A DNA stretch of 64,000 nucleotides from an uncultured Prevotella sp. (GTDB taxonomy: Bacteria > Bacteroidota > Bacteroidia > Bacteroidales > Bacteroidaceae): the NCBI GenBank assembly GCA_946188165.1, contig CAMHTW010000004.1, positions 1 through 64,000 on the forward strand, in the 5' to 3' direction. How positions within the stretch are numbered: position 1 is the stretch's first letter; every line of letters begins with the position of its first letter. Positions 25,801 to 35,572 of this stretch are shown piece by piece. The notes under the pieces are model-generated. The model saw nothing but the letters and a program-made list of their open reading frames with translations, was not told the origin of the DNA and did no database searches. The position numbers and the translations under genes were made by a program.

Positions 25801-28800
25801 ACGGGCAATGGAATCACAACGGTCCATGATAGCCATCTGCTCCTCAATGATTTCGTGGTGTATCATATTAGAAGTCTTAGTGCCTGTTTCCAAGTAATCC
25901 ATGAAACCATTAATACGGGCTATGAACTTGTCAAACTGCGTATCGCTGATGCCAGAAGGCTTATAGAAGTGCAGGTCGTCAGCATTAGGTCTGCCATGTC
26001 CGATAGTCTTCTTCAGCGCAGCCAACAGGTCTTGCAGTTCCTCATTGGTGCAATGGTCTTCCCATGCGTATGAGCCAAAGAATTCATCATACAAGGTCTT
26101 CACGGCATTCAGATAGTCCTCGCCGGGTGCCAAACGGATCAACGTCTCGCGAACCCAATCGGGCAGGTTGGGCGACATCTCCACAGCACGGTGCAGTGTA
26201 GGAGCCTTCTGATCATCATCGTCATCGCCGCCAGCGCTACCACCAGAGCCACTACCATAGTCGCCAGGTGTTGGGGGAGGCGGTGCACCGCAGCCTCGAA
26301 TTATATCGATACCGCCAAGCACACAGCCAATAACACCTGTTGCCAGCGACGCACCAGGAATAAAGCCTACAAGCGTATTGACGGCGCCTACAGTACATAG
26401 CACATTGTCAACCATCGACGTACCTGCCTGCGAGTAGCAGTAGGCCGTGCGGGCCGCACCGTACGCCGCACCAAACGCACCGAGGAATCCCATAGGACAG
26501 TCTGCAATATCCATCAACGCATTGCCCAGGTTCTCGAGGCACGGATGACAATCCTTGGACGAAGAAGCGGAATTGTTGTTGGACGTAGACGTATAGCTAC
26601 TACCGCCACCGCCATTGGGACCCGCGAGACCACCGCCTCCGCTGAGCCAGCCACCCCAGCCAGAGCCACCGCCTGAGGGACAGACATCATACTTGATTTC
26701 AACAGGATATTTATGCCACTTGCCGTCATTACCACACTTCCACTCATAGGTAGTGTACGACTCCTGATGACAGCCGTCGCCGGATGCAGCACGGCGCATA
26801 GCCGCCTGTGTTTCCTCCAGTCGGGTCACCTTTACCGGAATGACATAGCTCTGTTGCGGCGCCAGCACCAAACCTGTATGTTCTACCATCGGTTCCCAAC
26901 GGTAGTTGCCTGCTACCTCAGCAATCTCATAGCTGGCATTCTCGGCTGTGATAAGGCCCTTGTTAGTCAATACAGCATAGTAAATGATGCTCTCGCCAGC
27001 GCCAAGCTGTTTCAAATCCAACTCTTTAGGCTGAATAGTCTCTACGACAGGCATAGGCACGTTAGTTTCATACTCTACCGTCGTTGTAATATTGTATTCG
27101 TCCTCGACCTCAGTCTCGACCACATCCCAACTGACGGTGACAGCCTGATAGCTCAGGTTGACAATCTTCTGGGTCGTGGTTCCCGGGTCAACGACAATGT
27201 TGTTCTTGTAAGAATCGTGCTTGTCGGCAGTCACATTCAACTGGTAGTAGCCCTCGGGCAGTTCTATAGTGAACAGACCGTCTGCCCCACTCTTGCCCTG
27301 AGCGACGAGTGCGCCGGTAACGGGATTCTTCAAGACAATCTCAGCCCCGCTGACGTGCGGTTTCTCTTCTGTGTAATAGGTGTACTCGTCGGTGACATCG
27401 ACGGTCAGCACACCCTTCAGGTCAGATACGGGCGTAATGGTGAAGTTCATGTAGGTACCGTTACCATTCTTGCAGTTGATACCGATACGACCAGTAACGG
27501 GCACGTTCAGCTGCATGTCGTCGGTAGGCATCAGTCGCAGCACGACGGTAGCCGTATCGTTCTGGTTCAGACCAGGCATCGTCGTACCCGTCAGCGCCTT
27601 CATCCAGTCAGGCAGTGCGAGGGTGATAGCGCCTGTATTGCCCTTACCGTTGTTGGTAACGATGAAACTGTAGTCGCGACCATTGTCCTTATGCATGGTA
27701 GTGACAAGGTTCTGCGACTCGACAACCAGATTTCCTTGAGCCAGACGGGCGTAATAATGGATGGGCACTTCGAGATAGGCGCCCTCAGCCGAAGTGATGC
27801 GTACCTTGAACATTTCCCAATTGTTACCCTCGGTCGGTGTAGCACCTGAAATCTGATAGGTCATATTAACCGTAGCACCACCATCAATCGATGCCGGAAC
27901 GGTGAACTTGGCATTACAACCCTCGGGAGCGTTCAGGACTTCAGTGGTGACACCGCTGAGCGCCAGCGTACCAGCGTTCTCCAACTGGATGATACCGTTC
28001 TTAGGTTCACCAATGGTGACGTCGCAGGTGATATAACCATTCTCAGCACGCTTCAGACCATAGACGTCGAAGGCGGCCTGTTCCACTGTGGTAGGATCGT
28101 CCTTGAAGCAGGCACCAACGGAGAAGTGGCCTGACTGCAGGGCGTAGAGCTGCCACTCTATCGTGAAACGACCCTCAGCATCGGTGGTCACCTGCTTTAC
28201 CTCACTGGCACCAGCGTTGACCAAGTACACGTCAATCTCTGCATTAGCCGTCCGCTCACCACTGATCTGTCCGCTGATAGTCACCAGATCGCCCTGACGA
28301 TACACCTTCTTATCAGTCTGAACAATAGCCGTGAAAGGCGAAATGGCCGCTACCGTCAACTCAGCAGAGGTATTGTTGGTATAAACCAGCTCAGAGATAG
28401 TGCGCGACTCGTTGACCACAGCATAATAGATGCAATCGGACACCTTGTCGGGTAGCGTCACCGTACGTGTCAGCGTCTCGCTGCCACCCACGGGAATATC
28501 CTGCGAAGTGTACACGGTGGCGACAGCCTTTGACGTTCCCTTCAGATAGAAGAGGACTGGCGTCTCCTTGGGCAGTACATAAGCACCCTCGTTAGCGATG
28601 ACGGCGGTCAGCGTGACGGGACTGCTGACGACAGCCTTCTGCACACTGGCTGTCAGACTGGTAATACGGGCATCAGGCAATGTCTGGTCGGTTACCAGCA
28701 GATAGCAAGTGCCAGAGCCGAAACCTTCGGCAGAAACGGTAAAGATGACCGTGTGCGAGTCGCCACTGACGTCGTTCTTCTTCGTCTGCACAGTCACCTC

Positions 28801-30843
28801 TACAGATGCCTGTCCTGCAGGAATGGTCACCTGGTGATCGTAGGTCAGCTCACTGTCGTAGTCGCTGGATATTGTGACGACCAGCGGCTGACTGACATCG
28901 GAAACGGTATTGCGGGTAATGGTGAGCGTGGTAGCGTCACCCTCCTTGACCGTACCATTTTGCGACGCCACGGCCAGTGAGGCACCGTCGTTATCCAGTA
29001 CGGTGAGCTGGGCACTGACATTGCCTGCCTGTTCGCCACTGGACGCACAGTTACACGACGACACCCAGACACCTGCGGTCAGCGTATAGGTGCGGTCGCC
29101 CTCCTTGATGGTATTGTCCACAGGACCGAGATTGAAGTAGACGGTCTCCACACCCTTGGCCATCTCTAATGACTTGTTGCTGTAGAAAAGGCCACCCTCA
29201 GAGTCGTCGCTGATGCGGACGGTAATCTTGGTGTCCGTCTTGCCCGTACGTGTCAGCACGGCAGCCACAGACGTAGGACCAGCCTGTTCGCTGATTACGT
29301 TGGGCGTCAGCGTCAGCGTCAACACAGGCATGTCGTCATCGTGGAGCACGACAATGACTTCACCCTTCTCGTAACGGGCAGCAGAAACCGTGAACTTGTT
29401 GGCCAGCTCCAAGTTAGGCACGGTATTCTGAACAGCCGTCACATCGAAGGTGACAGACGTCTTACCAGCAGGAATCGTCACCTCCTGCGGATAGGTAAAG
29501 CGTTTACTGTCCTCACTATTCAACTTCACCACAACATCACTCTTCGGAGCTTTGTCGACAGATACCGTCAGTTGGAAGGTATCGCCCTCGTTGACATCGG
29601 TCTTCGAAGCTGTCAGTTTCAGAGCAGGCAACTCATCGTCCTCGATAATAATGCTGGATGTCACCTCGTCGTAGCCATCGCCACTAACCGTAATGCTGGC
29701 AATCGTATCAGCATCGAGCACGGTGTTGTTCTGTACCTCGGCATAGAACACCACACCCGACTGATTGGCAGGAATAGTGACACTCTCTGGAATCTGCAGA
29801 CGCGCGTCGTTGGTCTTCAGCGTAAAACTACGAATGTTTTGCCAACGGCCCGAACGGCTTAGTTTACAACTGATGCGCTGATAAGAACCTTCAGCAATTC
29901 GCTGCGGCGTCAGCTCCAGCGTCAGGCGCTTACCCACAGTGAGATTGCTGCTGCCCGACGCGGTATTGTTGTCGCGCAGGGACGGATGTTCACCCGTCTT
30001 ATCGGTAGGCACAACTGTGACCTGCACCTTGGACAGTCCGTCGATACCCAACAAAGTGGGCAGCACAATCTTAGCCTCGCGATTGACGGAAGCACCAGCT
30101 GCCAACGTGCCGTCATAATAGGTAGTCGTCAACTGTTTCGTGACTCCACCCGAGACAGCCGCCAACACAATCTGCTCGCTCCAGCCATCCTCGGTAGCGA
30201 CCTTACCGACATTGGCAACCTTCCATTTCACAGTCAATTCGCCTGCGGGATTAATTGTCGAAGGCTCGAAGGTAACGTCAGAAGGTTGCAGGTCGGGACG
30301 CGGAATCTCCTCGATGGTAATGGTACCGTTCTCCTGACCAGTCAACACATTCTGCTTTTGACGGTCACTGAGCGTCACACTATTGTCCAACAGGTAAACA
30401 GGGAATACAGTCCCATTGTCTGCATCGGGCGACAGCGGAATGTCAAGCGTCAGCAATGTGCCTTTATTGTCAAGCAACAGGTCATTCTTCTCGCTATATA
30501 CGATGATACGATAGACATGATAATAGTTAACACCACCATGACTGCCGGCGCCACGCCACTCAGTACCTCTGTCGCGAACGGCCAACTGATGATACGGGGC
30601 ACGGTTCTTGGCCAGCGTAACAGGCAACTGTCCGTCCGCATTGGCAACCAGTTCGAAAGGTATGGAGATGTCAAACTGCACACCCGTGATGTCGCTCTGA
30701 TTCTCCAGGGCGACAGGCAGGCTAAGTGTCTTACCTGCAGGATATTTCATTGACTCGACACGCAGCACATTGGTCTGTGCCAAACCGCCAATAGCTAACA
30801 GCCAAAGGCAAACTGCCAACAAATAGAATCTGATGTATCTCAT
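22837..30843 (-). CDS. giant exported multi-domain adhesin-like protein, 2668 residues
   Basis: After a signal peptide ending GGLAQ come: a cohesin-like domain (about 25-160); a CARDB-like domain (about 170-295); several Calx-beta-like repeats (about 300-720, e.g. LTASKTDVNEGDTFQLTVSV); further CARDB/Ig-like domains; a carboxypeptidase-regulatory-like domain (PHVSGAEIVLKNPVTGALV); a Gly/Ser-rich linker with a hydrophobic segment (about 1400-1560); a helical domain; an SbsA/Big-5-like domain; two bacterial repeats of the form GGTV...YxxGxxVTLxATAxxGY; a second regulatory-like domain; and a YDLQGRRI...VVIK tail like T9SS sorting ends. Calx-beta and CARDB families bind calcium or mediate adhesion. 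The BspA-like gene lies 43 bases upstream. The signal core and a Ser-Pro-Gln linker are heptad-encoded. Confidence 0.85.
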   Translation of the reverse strand: MRYIRFYLLAVCLWLLAIGGLAQTNVLRVESMKYPAGKTLSLPVALENQSDITGVQFDISIPFELVANADGQLPVTLAKNRAPYHQLAVRDRGTEWRGAGSHGGVNYYHVYRIIVYSEKNDLLLDNKGTLLTLDIPLSPDADNGTVFPVYLLDNSVTLSDRQKQNVLTGQENGTITIEEIPRPDLQPSDVTFEPSTINPAGELTVKWKVANVGKVATEDGWSEQIVLAAVSGGVTKQLTTTYYDGTLAAGASVNREAKIVLPTLLGIDGLSKVQVTVVPTDKTGEHPSLRDNNTASGSSNLTVGKRLTLELTPQRIAEGSYQRISCKLSRSGRWQNIRSFTLKTNDARLQIPESVTIPANQSGVVFYAEVQNNTVLDADTIASITVSGDGYDEVTSSIIIEDDELPALKLTASKTDVNEGDTFQLTVSVDKAPKSDVVVKLNSEDSKRFTYPQEVTIPAGKTSVTFDVTAVQNTVPNLELANKFTVSAARYEKGEVIVVLHDDDMPVLTLTLTPNVISEQAGPTSVAAVLTRTGKTDTKITVRISDDSEGGLFYSNKSLEMAKGVETVYFNLGPVDNTIKEGDRTYTLTAGVWVSSCNCASSGEQAGNVSAQLTVLDNDGASLAVASQNGTVKEGDATTLTITRNTVSDVSQPLVVTISSDYDSELTYDHQVTIPAGQASVEVTVQTKKNDVSGDSHTVIFTVSAEGFGSGTCYLLVTDQTLPDARITSLTASVQKAVVSSPVTLTAVIANEGAYVLPKETPVLFYLKGTSKAVATVYTSQDIPVGGSETLTRTVTLPDKVSDCIYYAVVNESRTISELVYTNNTSAELTVAAISPFTAIVQTDKKVYRQGDLVTISGQISGERTANAEIDVYLVNAGASEVKQVTTDAEGRFTIEWQLYALQSGHFSVGACFKDDPTTVEQAAFDVYGLKRAENGYITCDVTIGEPKNGIIQLENAGTLALSGVTTEVLNAPEGCNAKFTVPASIDGGATVNMTYQISGATPTEGNNWEMFKVRITSAEGAYLEVPIHYYARLAQGNLVVESQNLVTTMHKDNGRDYSFIVTNNGKGNTGAITLALPDWMKALTGTTMPGLNQNDTATVVLRLMPTDDMQLNVPVTGRIGINCKNGNGTYMNFTITPVSDLKGVLTVDVTDEYTYYTEEKPHVSGAEIVLKNPVTGALVAQGKSGADGLFTIELPEGYYQLNVTADKHDSYKNNIVVDPGTTTQKIVNLSYQAVTVSWDVVETEVEDEYNITTTVEYETNVPMPVVETIQPKELDLKQLGAGESIIYYAVLTNKGLITAENASYEIAEVAGNYRWEPMVEHTGLVLAPQQSYVIPVKVTRLEETQAAMRRAASGDGCHQESYTTYEWKCGNDGKWHKYPVEIKYDVCPSGGGSGWGGWLSGGGGLAGPNGGGGSSYTSTSNNNSASSSKDCHPCLENLGNALMDIADCPMGFLGAFGAAYGAARTAYCYSQAGTSMVDNVLCTVGAVNTLVGFIPGASLATGVIGCVLGGIDIIRGCGAPPPPTPGDYGSGSGGSAGGDDDDDQKAPTLHRAVEMSPNLPDWVRETLIRLAPGEDYLNAVKTLYDEFFGSYAWEDHCTNEELQDLLAALKKTIGHGRPNADDLHFYKPSGISDTQFDKFIARINGFMDYLETGTKTSNMIHHEIIEEQMAIMDRCDSIARAKGFENAGDLIDYEYSGFRVKMQEQSGSTCATITLQINQTMTMTRQAFRGTLTITNGSADAAMKDIKLKLKVTNRQTSTLATAKEFEMHTESLVGFKGELPMDAGWHLGADSTGTATILFIPSKYAAPEQPIDYSFGGTLSYVDPYTGLEVTRELYPVTLTVKPSPELDMTYFMQRDIMGDDALTEEVEPMEPAEFALIINNKGNGDATNVKMVTNQPEIIDNQKGLLIDFEFISSQLNGQDKTLALGQSIPTDFGTIPAHTQAYAQWWLQSTLLGHFVKYDIKATHVTSYGNENLSLLDQVTIHELVRGFTPSQPSALSPQPSQRAFLVNDVTDADDMPDAIYFTDATQDAVYELASATIDKKSDTEYHLTLVPAQAGWAYGNLMDPTVGRQKLAKVVRQSDGKEVNLDNLWQTNRTLRDGKDPVKENRLHFVANMPLSGETFILTFAPKPDVELAVKEYVGVPKEGTVASEPVKTLTVRFNKAIDAATFTADDVTLQCQGKQLDVSKIVITKENDTDYMLNLEAVTGGDGYYVLTVQTAAITDAEGFQGAVGKQTTWIQFTGGKVTLAVKAQPAEGGTVTPASGQYDFGQSVTLQATAAEGYDFVRWLENDKTMTDSSTYVYTPQGNADLTAVFTPKFVDVTISYNEKGGNVTGGGTGRYAYGTQLTLTATPQSGWQFDGWTIDGKTINDNTLNWTVTSAATIQAVFTELPTGLLSGRVTRDTDDVPIGGVVVTLRSGDVSYAATTDAYGYYQLKVDDKSLTYDLLCQADGYMWSPTTQMWFDESSQTKNFSLLRGATVVLPKEGACTFSSPVAVTVATETAKAWWLSKYDKQSFVVEQVSDGHIAAGEGVILSGVAGQRIDMAEAVAASPIMGNMLTGTATAPYVVTDDGVYQMREGTDAEARFYLAVHGEVVPKGKAYCQYSLSSQSAEVAIIWSEASLINAVLRDINNPDTPHYDLQGRRIYKIDGQGKKIHVVKGRKVVIK
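24825..24866. repeat. heptad tract GGGCTGA inside the giant adhesin gene
   Basis: Three GGGCTGA units (24832-24852), AGGCTGA and flanking partial units occur with exact seven-base spacing. On the coding strand they read SQPSALSPQPSQ, a low-complexity linker near residue 1995. Confidence 0.85.
30778..30821 (-). repeat. heptad tract encoding the giant adhesin signal peptide
   Basis: On the minus strand the units GGCAGTT, TGCCTTT, GGCTGTT, AGCTATT, GGCGGTT and TGGCACA run in register and encode LLAVCLWLLAIGGLAQ. They belong to the same family as the tracts at 59321-59411 and 60096-60144. Confidence 0.8.
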
Positions 30844-30886
30844 AGTTGTATTCTTTTTCTGTTTCTTACATCTTACTTCTTACCTC

Positions 30887-33800
30887 TTACTTCTTTACCT
30901 TATACTGCTTACCATTCACGCGGATGACGTAAATGCCCTCAGGTAAGGTATCCCAAGTGCCCAAACGACGACCACTGAGGTCGAAGACAGGCACTTCATC
31001 AACTGACAATTGAGACTTGACAACCGACAGTGATGTTGTGCCACTCTCGTTCAGGACATCCAGATAGCGTGCCTCGACATCAGACAAACGGATATCGGTT
31101 ACCACAGCATTTGCGGGTAAATCAGTTAGTAACTGGTGAATGCCAGGTTCGAGGGTATGACCGTCAGTCGACCATACCACCACACGAACACCACCAGCCA
31201 CCTCGCGCATGGCAACGGAGAAACGGCTCTTCAGTGCCTCGCTGACATGCAGCTGACCCATAGCAGCACCCATAACCGTCAACTGTAGGGCGGCAACGGC
31301 ATTGGCATGTGTCAGTATGGCGTTATCGCCATCCAATGATAAGGTATTCATCAGACTGGACGGTGCCCTACGCCTATTTGACGGAGCCTGTGACGGATTA
31401 GGCTCCACATAGTTCAGCACATAGTCCACACTACCCACGATGTCGCTGACATTGATGATATCGTCGTTATTGGCATCGGCAGTCGTGAAATTAAATATTT
31501 GACCATCGGCCTTGTTGTCGTTCAGTGCATAATAGACGACACTCTGCAGGTCGGTAATATCTACCGTCTGGTCGGCATTCACATCACCATCTGTCCAATC
31601 GAAACGAACGATAAACGACAGGTGACTCCACCACGGGTCGCCATGCGTGTACATGACGGGCACGCCCTTTGGCGCACGCAGCGGACGGTTATACCATCCA
31701 GCATATACGGTCCAGAGCTTCTCGCCGTTACGTTCCAGCTCCCAATCACTGGTTGTCCAACTGCCATTCTTATTGATATAATGACGATAGAGGTCCGTAC
31801 AATCGTAACCATAATCACCGTATTCATGACGATAGCTCTGCAGTGTGTTGAACTCAATAGCGACGGGCACGCCAGGTGTGATATCTGTCACGGGAGCACC
31901 CTCAACCACCTGCTTGGTTTGGTAATCCACAAACTGGAAGCCACGCGAGAAATCGTTGTTGGAGAGCTTTGTGTTAGGTATTACCTGCGATACAGCAGTC
32001 AGCTGATTGTAGCTCAGGTTGAGCTTTGTCAGATGAGTCAGCTTTGCAGCAAAAGGATAGATATCGCCTGTCAACTCATTACCCATCAAATTAACCTCTG
32101 ACAATGTCGTATTCTCAGGAATCTTGGCCAACAATGTTGTGAGGTCGGCCTTGATACGGTTATCACTCAAGTTCAACACCTCTATCTTTGGCAACAGGAA
32201 CAGCGAGTCAGGCAACGCGCCTTTCAGTCCCTGACCGCTCAGGTCGATGCTGGTAATATAGTCGCCCACAGTGACGACGCCCTGCCACTTTCCCATTGAA
32301 CGATGATTATTAGTCAAATCCCAAGGTTTCTTCCAGTTCGCACCGTCCAGCCTGTTATAGACACACTTCAGTATGGCAAAATCGAGGTCGTTCAGCACTT
32401 CACCATCAAAATACCCATTGATTTCTTTGAACTCCTTCCATACATCGGTAGCCTTATAGAGCTCTACGGCATCTTCAGGTACTTCGAGCACACAAGTCTT
32501 ACGATAGTCCAAATACGAGCTGTAACATTGAGGGGGTGTACCTGCATAGATGCGCAGTAGCTGCAGTGAGTCACAATCGTCAAAGTACGTAAAGCTCGTA
32601 ATAGTCGTATAGTCCTGATTACGTCCCAAGTAAGCCTCCTTCAGGCGCTTACAACCTGCAGCGACATACGAGCCAGGCTGGTCACCCTTAATACCGTCAG
32701 GAATACGGATAGACTGAATCTGGGTGTTAGAGAAGGCGTTTCCTTCAAGAATCTCCAACGAATCAGGCATTGTAACAGAGGTCAGGCCAGACCTATCGAA
32801 TGCACAATAGCCAATCGCTTTCACACTATCAGGAATCTGTATCTGCTCCAAAGCCGTACAGCGCTGGAACATATAGTTCGTGATACGCTTGATATCATTA
32901 GGCAACTGGACCTCCTTCAACTCGCTACATCCATAGAAAATGGTAGTACCCCACTTTGTCACGCCCACAGGCAGCTCAACGCCTGTCAGGGCACTCTCGC
33001 GGAAAGCCTCAGAACCGATTGTTGTCACACCTGTAGGAACAATCAGTTTCCCTGTCATTTTCTTAGTGTTACGGAAGGCAGCATCGCCAATATGGGTCAG
33101 TGCCGTTGGCAACTTGTCGAGTACCAGATTCTCGCATCCAGAGAAGGCATTATACTCGATTGTAGTAATCTGGTCGTTCAGTTCGATGGCAGGTAACGCC
33201 TTACAATCGAGGAAAGCATTATGGCCTACCACGCGGATACCGTCGTGCATCTGAACACTGGTCAGATTCGGACAATAGGCCACGAAGTCGTAAGGAACGG
33301 TGGTCAGCTGCGTGGGAACATTAATGCTGGTCAACTGTTGACAGCTACGGAACGCACTATAGTCCATCGTCGTAATGCTATTGGGCAGCGTTACAGTGGT
33401 AAAGCCTGTATTGGCAAAAGCATAAATACCTATATAGGACAATGCCGTCTGTTCGGTTATGTTCATAGAGGTCAGATTCGGACAATCCTGGAACGCATAA
33501 TTGTTTATACGGGTTGTTCCATCAGCCAGCGTCACACGCTCTAATTTGTCGCAATGGTAGAGGATACCATCAGGCACCTGCTTAATATTGGCAGGAAAGC
33601 GGAACTCTGTAATAGAATCGCAACCCTCAAAGGCGTTATACTCCAATTTTGTAATGCTTTCTGGCAATACAAGGGACTTGACGGCATTACAGTTGCTGAA
33701 AGCATAACCACTAATGGTCTCCAAGCCTTCGCTGAACGTAATGCGCTCCACCTTACTATTATACATAAATGCACGATAGCCGATACTCTTCAACGTGGCA

Positions 33801-35533
33801 GGCAGGACGATAGGCGACGTCCTCACCTTATTATTATAAAAAGCATACTGGTCAATAGTCTCTATGTTAGCGGGAATATTGACATCCTCTAAAGCATGAC
33901 ACTCGCTGAAAGCAGAGTTTCCAATATACGTAATGCCATCGGGCAGCGTTGCCTTCCTCAACTTGCGGCAGTTGGCAAAAGTCTGCTCCTCAATGCGGGT
34001 CACACCCGAAGGTATCGTCACTTCCGTGATACCAGCATAATTGAAGGCATATTTGTCAATCGTGGTAACACTGGCAGGAATACCGATATGTGCCAGTTTG
34101 AAATTCTGGTAACGATCCTGCGCCAGGGCATACTCGCCAATCTTAGTGATGCCTTTGGGTAACGAGATACTGCGTAGTGTCGGCATATTATAGAACATGC
34201 ATCGCGTCACGACGTTGTTCTCTGTGTTCCAAGGACCGTAATAGGACTCAATGGTAGCATCGCCATTAGCATCCACATTCCATTGATGATAGCTGTCGCC
34301 ACCCTCCACAATGCTTGCATCGGTCAGGTTGAGCACCTGAATATTAGGCATTGAACTGTGGATATAATCAATGTCCGTTCCGTTCAACGGACCCGTAACA
34401 GTCAACGTCAGCAGGTTGTTGGGAGAACCAATAGACTCCACCTTTGTCTGCAGTTCGCCACCAGCCGTTGTCGTGATGACAAAATCGTTTATTTCTCCAA
34501 TACCAATCACATGACAGGCTTTCGAGAAATCGTTTGAACGATAGACGTCAATAAGGTCTGGATGGACGTAGAGTATGACATCGGTTGGGAAAGCATAGGA
34601 GCTCTTAAACGGATAGTTGACACCAGGCAGTGTCACCTTCTGCAGACTATCGCAGCCGTAGACCACATAATAGTCTTCAGACAGACTGGTCAGTCCTGTT
34701 CCAAAAGTCAGTTCTTTCATAGAATGGCAATATTGGAAAGCACCGCCTCCTACTGTCTCTAAAGCATCGGACAGCGTCAGCGACTTCAAACTCTTACAAT
34801 CATATAGCACGTAGTTTGGCAAAGTGGTCAGCAAGCTACAAGTCTGGAGATTGATACTCTCCAAATTCGGATTGTTGCTAAAAGCACTGCTACCCATCTC
34901 GGTAAGTTTGCTGCCTGCGGCAAACGTTACTGTTCGTAATGAATCAATGCTGCCGAAAGCGCCTTCGTCAATGGTTGTCACTGAACTCGGAATAGTGATA
35001 GTGCGCAGACCGTCTGCTTGTTCAAAGGCCTTATATAGAATAGTTGTCAGACTGTTTGCCTCTGCCAGATTGATGGTTGACAAGTTATGACAAGACTGGA
35101 AGGTATAACGTCCCAGAATTTGCAGTTTGCTGTTCAGCGTGACGCTCTCCAACTTATTACAATTATAGAAGGCATCTCCGCTGGAACCGTCATCACCACC
35201 CGTAGCAATGACGTTCTGGCCGAATACGATACTGACAATATTGGAACGGTTACCTACTGACCCACTGATGTATAGCACATCGTGACTACCACCAGAAGTA
35301 TCCGTTACCTGATCGGCAATAATAATGCGACCTGCCTTGTCGGCATCGGCACTATAGGTCTTGACACCTACAAACGTTGCGGGACCATCAGCAGTGAACT
35401 GGTATCTCAGCACGTTTCCATTACTGTCGGCCACTGTCACTTCGTCAGCCATAGTCGAAAGAGGCATAAGGAAGCCTAGAAAAAACAACAGCCATCCCAG
35501 CCAATAAGCGTTAAAGTCTTGCGTTTTCATCAT
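30887..35533 (-). CDS. BspA-like leucine-rich-repeat surface protein with dockerin-like domain
   Basis: The 1548-residue protein has a signal peptide (LFFLGFLMPLSTMA), a long array of LRR_5/BspA-type repeats of about 23 residues (e.g. ITKIGEYAL, LKSIGYRAF, VTTIGSEAF), a canonical LRR stretch (LPKIEVLNLSDNRIKADL), a dockerin-type calcium-binding pair (DVNADQTVDITDLQSVVYY and ADANNDDIINVSDIVGSVDY), and an end VFDLSGRRLGT...YVIRVNGKQYKVKK like a T9SS sorting tail. BspA proteins bind host matrix or other cells. It is 43 bases upstream of the giant adhesin gene and probably cotranscribed. A heptad tract at 31004-31031 encodes LSVVKSQLSVDE near the tail. Confidence 0.88.
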   Translation of the reverse strand: MMKTQDFNAYWLGWLLFFLGFLMPLSTMADEVTVADSNGNVLRYQFTADGPATFVGVKTYSADADKAGRIIIADQVTDTSGGSHDVLYISGSVGNRSNIVSIVFGQNVIATGGDDGSSGDAFYNCNKLESVTLNSKLQILGRYTFQSCHNLSTINLAEANSLTTILYKAFEQADGLRTITIPSSVTTIDEGAFGSIDSLRTVTFAAGSKLTEMGSSAFSNNPNLESINLQTCSLLTTLPNYVLYDCKSLKSLTLSDALETVGGGAFQYCHSMKELTFGTGLTSLSEDYYVVYGCDSLQKVTLPGVNYPFKSSYAFPTDVILYVHPDLIDVYRSNDFSKACHVIGIGEINDFVITTTAGGELQTKVESIGSPNNLLTLTVTGPLNGTDIDYIHSSMPNIQVLNLTDASIVEGGDSYHQWNVDANGDATIESYYGPWNTENNVVTRCMFYNMPTLRSISLPKGITKIGEYALAQDRYQNFKLAHIGIPASVTTIDKYAFNYAGITEVTIPSGVTRIEEQTFANCRKLRKATLPDGITYIGNSAFSECHALEDVNIPANIETIDQYAFYNNKVRTSPIVLPATLKSIGYRAFMYNSKVERITFSEGLETISGYAFSNCNAVKSLVLPESITKLEYNAFEGCDSITEFRFPANIKQVPDGILYHCDKLERVTLADGTTRINNYAFQDCPNLTSMNITEQTALSYIGIYAFANTGFTTVTLPNSITTMDYSAFRSCQQLTSINVPTQLTTVPYDFVAYCPNLTSVQMHDGIRVVGHNAFLDCKALPAIELNDQITTIEYNAFSGCENLVLDKLPTALTHIGDAAFRNTKKMTGKLIVPTGVTTIGSEAFRESALTGVELPVGVTKWGTTIFYGCSELKEVQLPNDIKRITNYMFQRCTALEQIQIPDSVKAIGYCAFDRSGLTSVTMPDSLEILEGNAFSNTQIQSIRIPDGIKGDQPGSYVAAGCKRLKEAYLGRNQDYTTITSFTYFDDCDSLQLLRIYAGTPPQCYSSYLDYRKTCVLEVPEDAVELYKATDVWKEFKEINGYFDGEVLNDLDFAILKCVYNRLDGANWKKPWDLTNNHRSMGKWQGVVTVGDYITSIDLSGQGLKGALPDSLFLLPKIEVLNLSDNRIKADLTTLLAKIPENTTLSEVNLMGNELTGDIYPFAAKLTHLTKLNLSYNQLTAVSQVIPNTKLSNNDFSRGFQFVDYQTKQVVEGAPVTDITPGVPVAIEFNTLQSYRHEYGDYGYDCTDLYRHYINKNGSWTTSDWELERNGEKLWTVYAGWYNRPLRAPKGVPVMYTHGDPWWSHLSFIVRFDWTDGDVNADQTVDITDLQSVVYYALNDNKADGQIFNFTTADANNDDIINVSDIVGSVDYVLNYVEPNPSQAPSNRRRAPSSLMNTLSLDGDNAILTHANAVAALQLTVMGAAMGQLHVSEALKSRFSVAMREVAGGVRVVVWSTDGHTLEPGIHQLLTDLPANAVVTDIRLSDVEARYLDVLNESGTTSLSVVKSQLSVDEVPVFDLSGRRLGTWDTLPEGIYVIRVNGKQYKVKK

Positions 35534-35572
35534 AATCTTCTATTCTTTTTGGGTTTCTAGTCAATTATTTGA

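Noticed and set aside
26191..26400. Open frames on + opposite the giant adhesin and BspA-like genes
   Set aside because: They are antisense shadows of repetitive beta-rich coding sequence without start signals or family matches.
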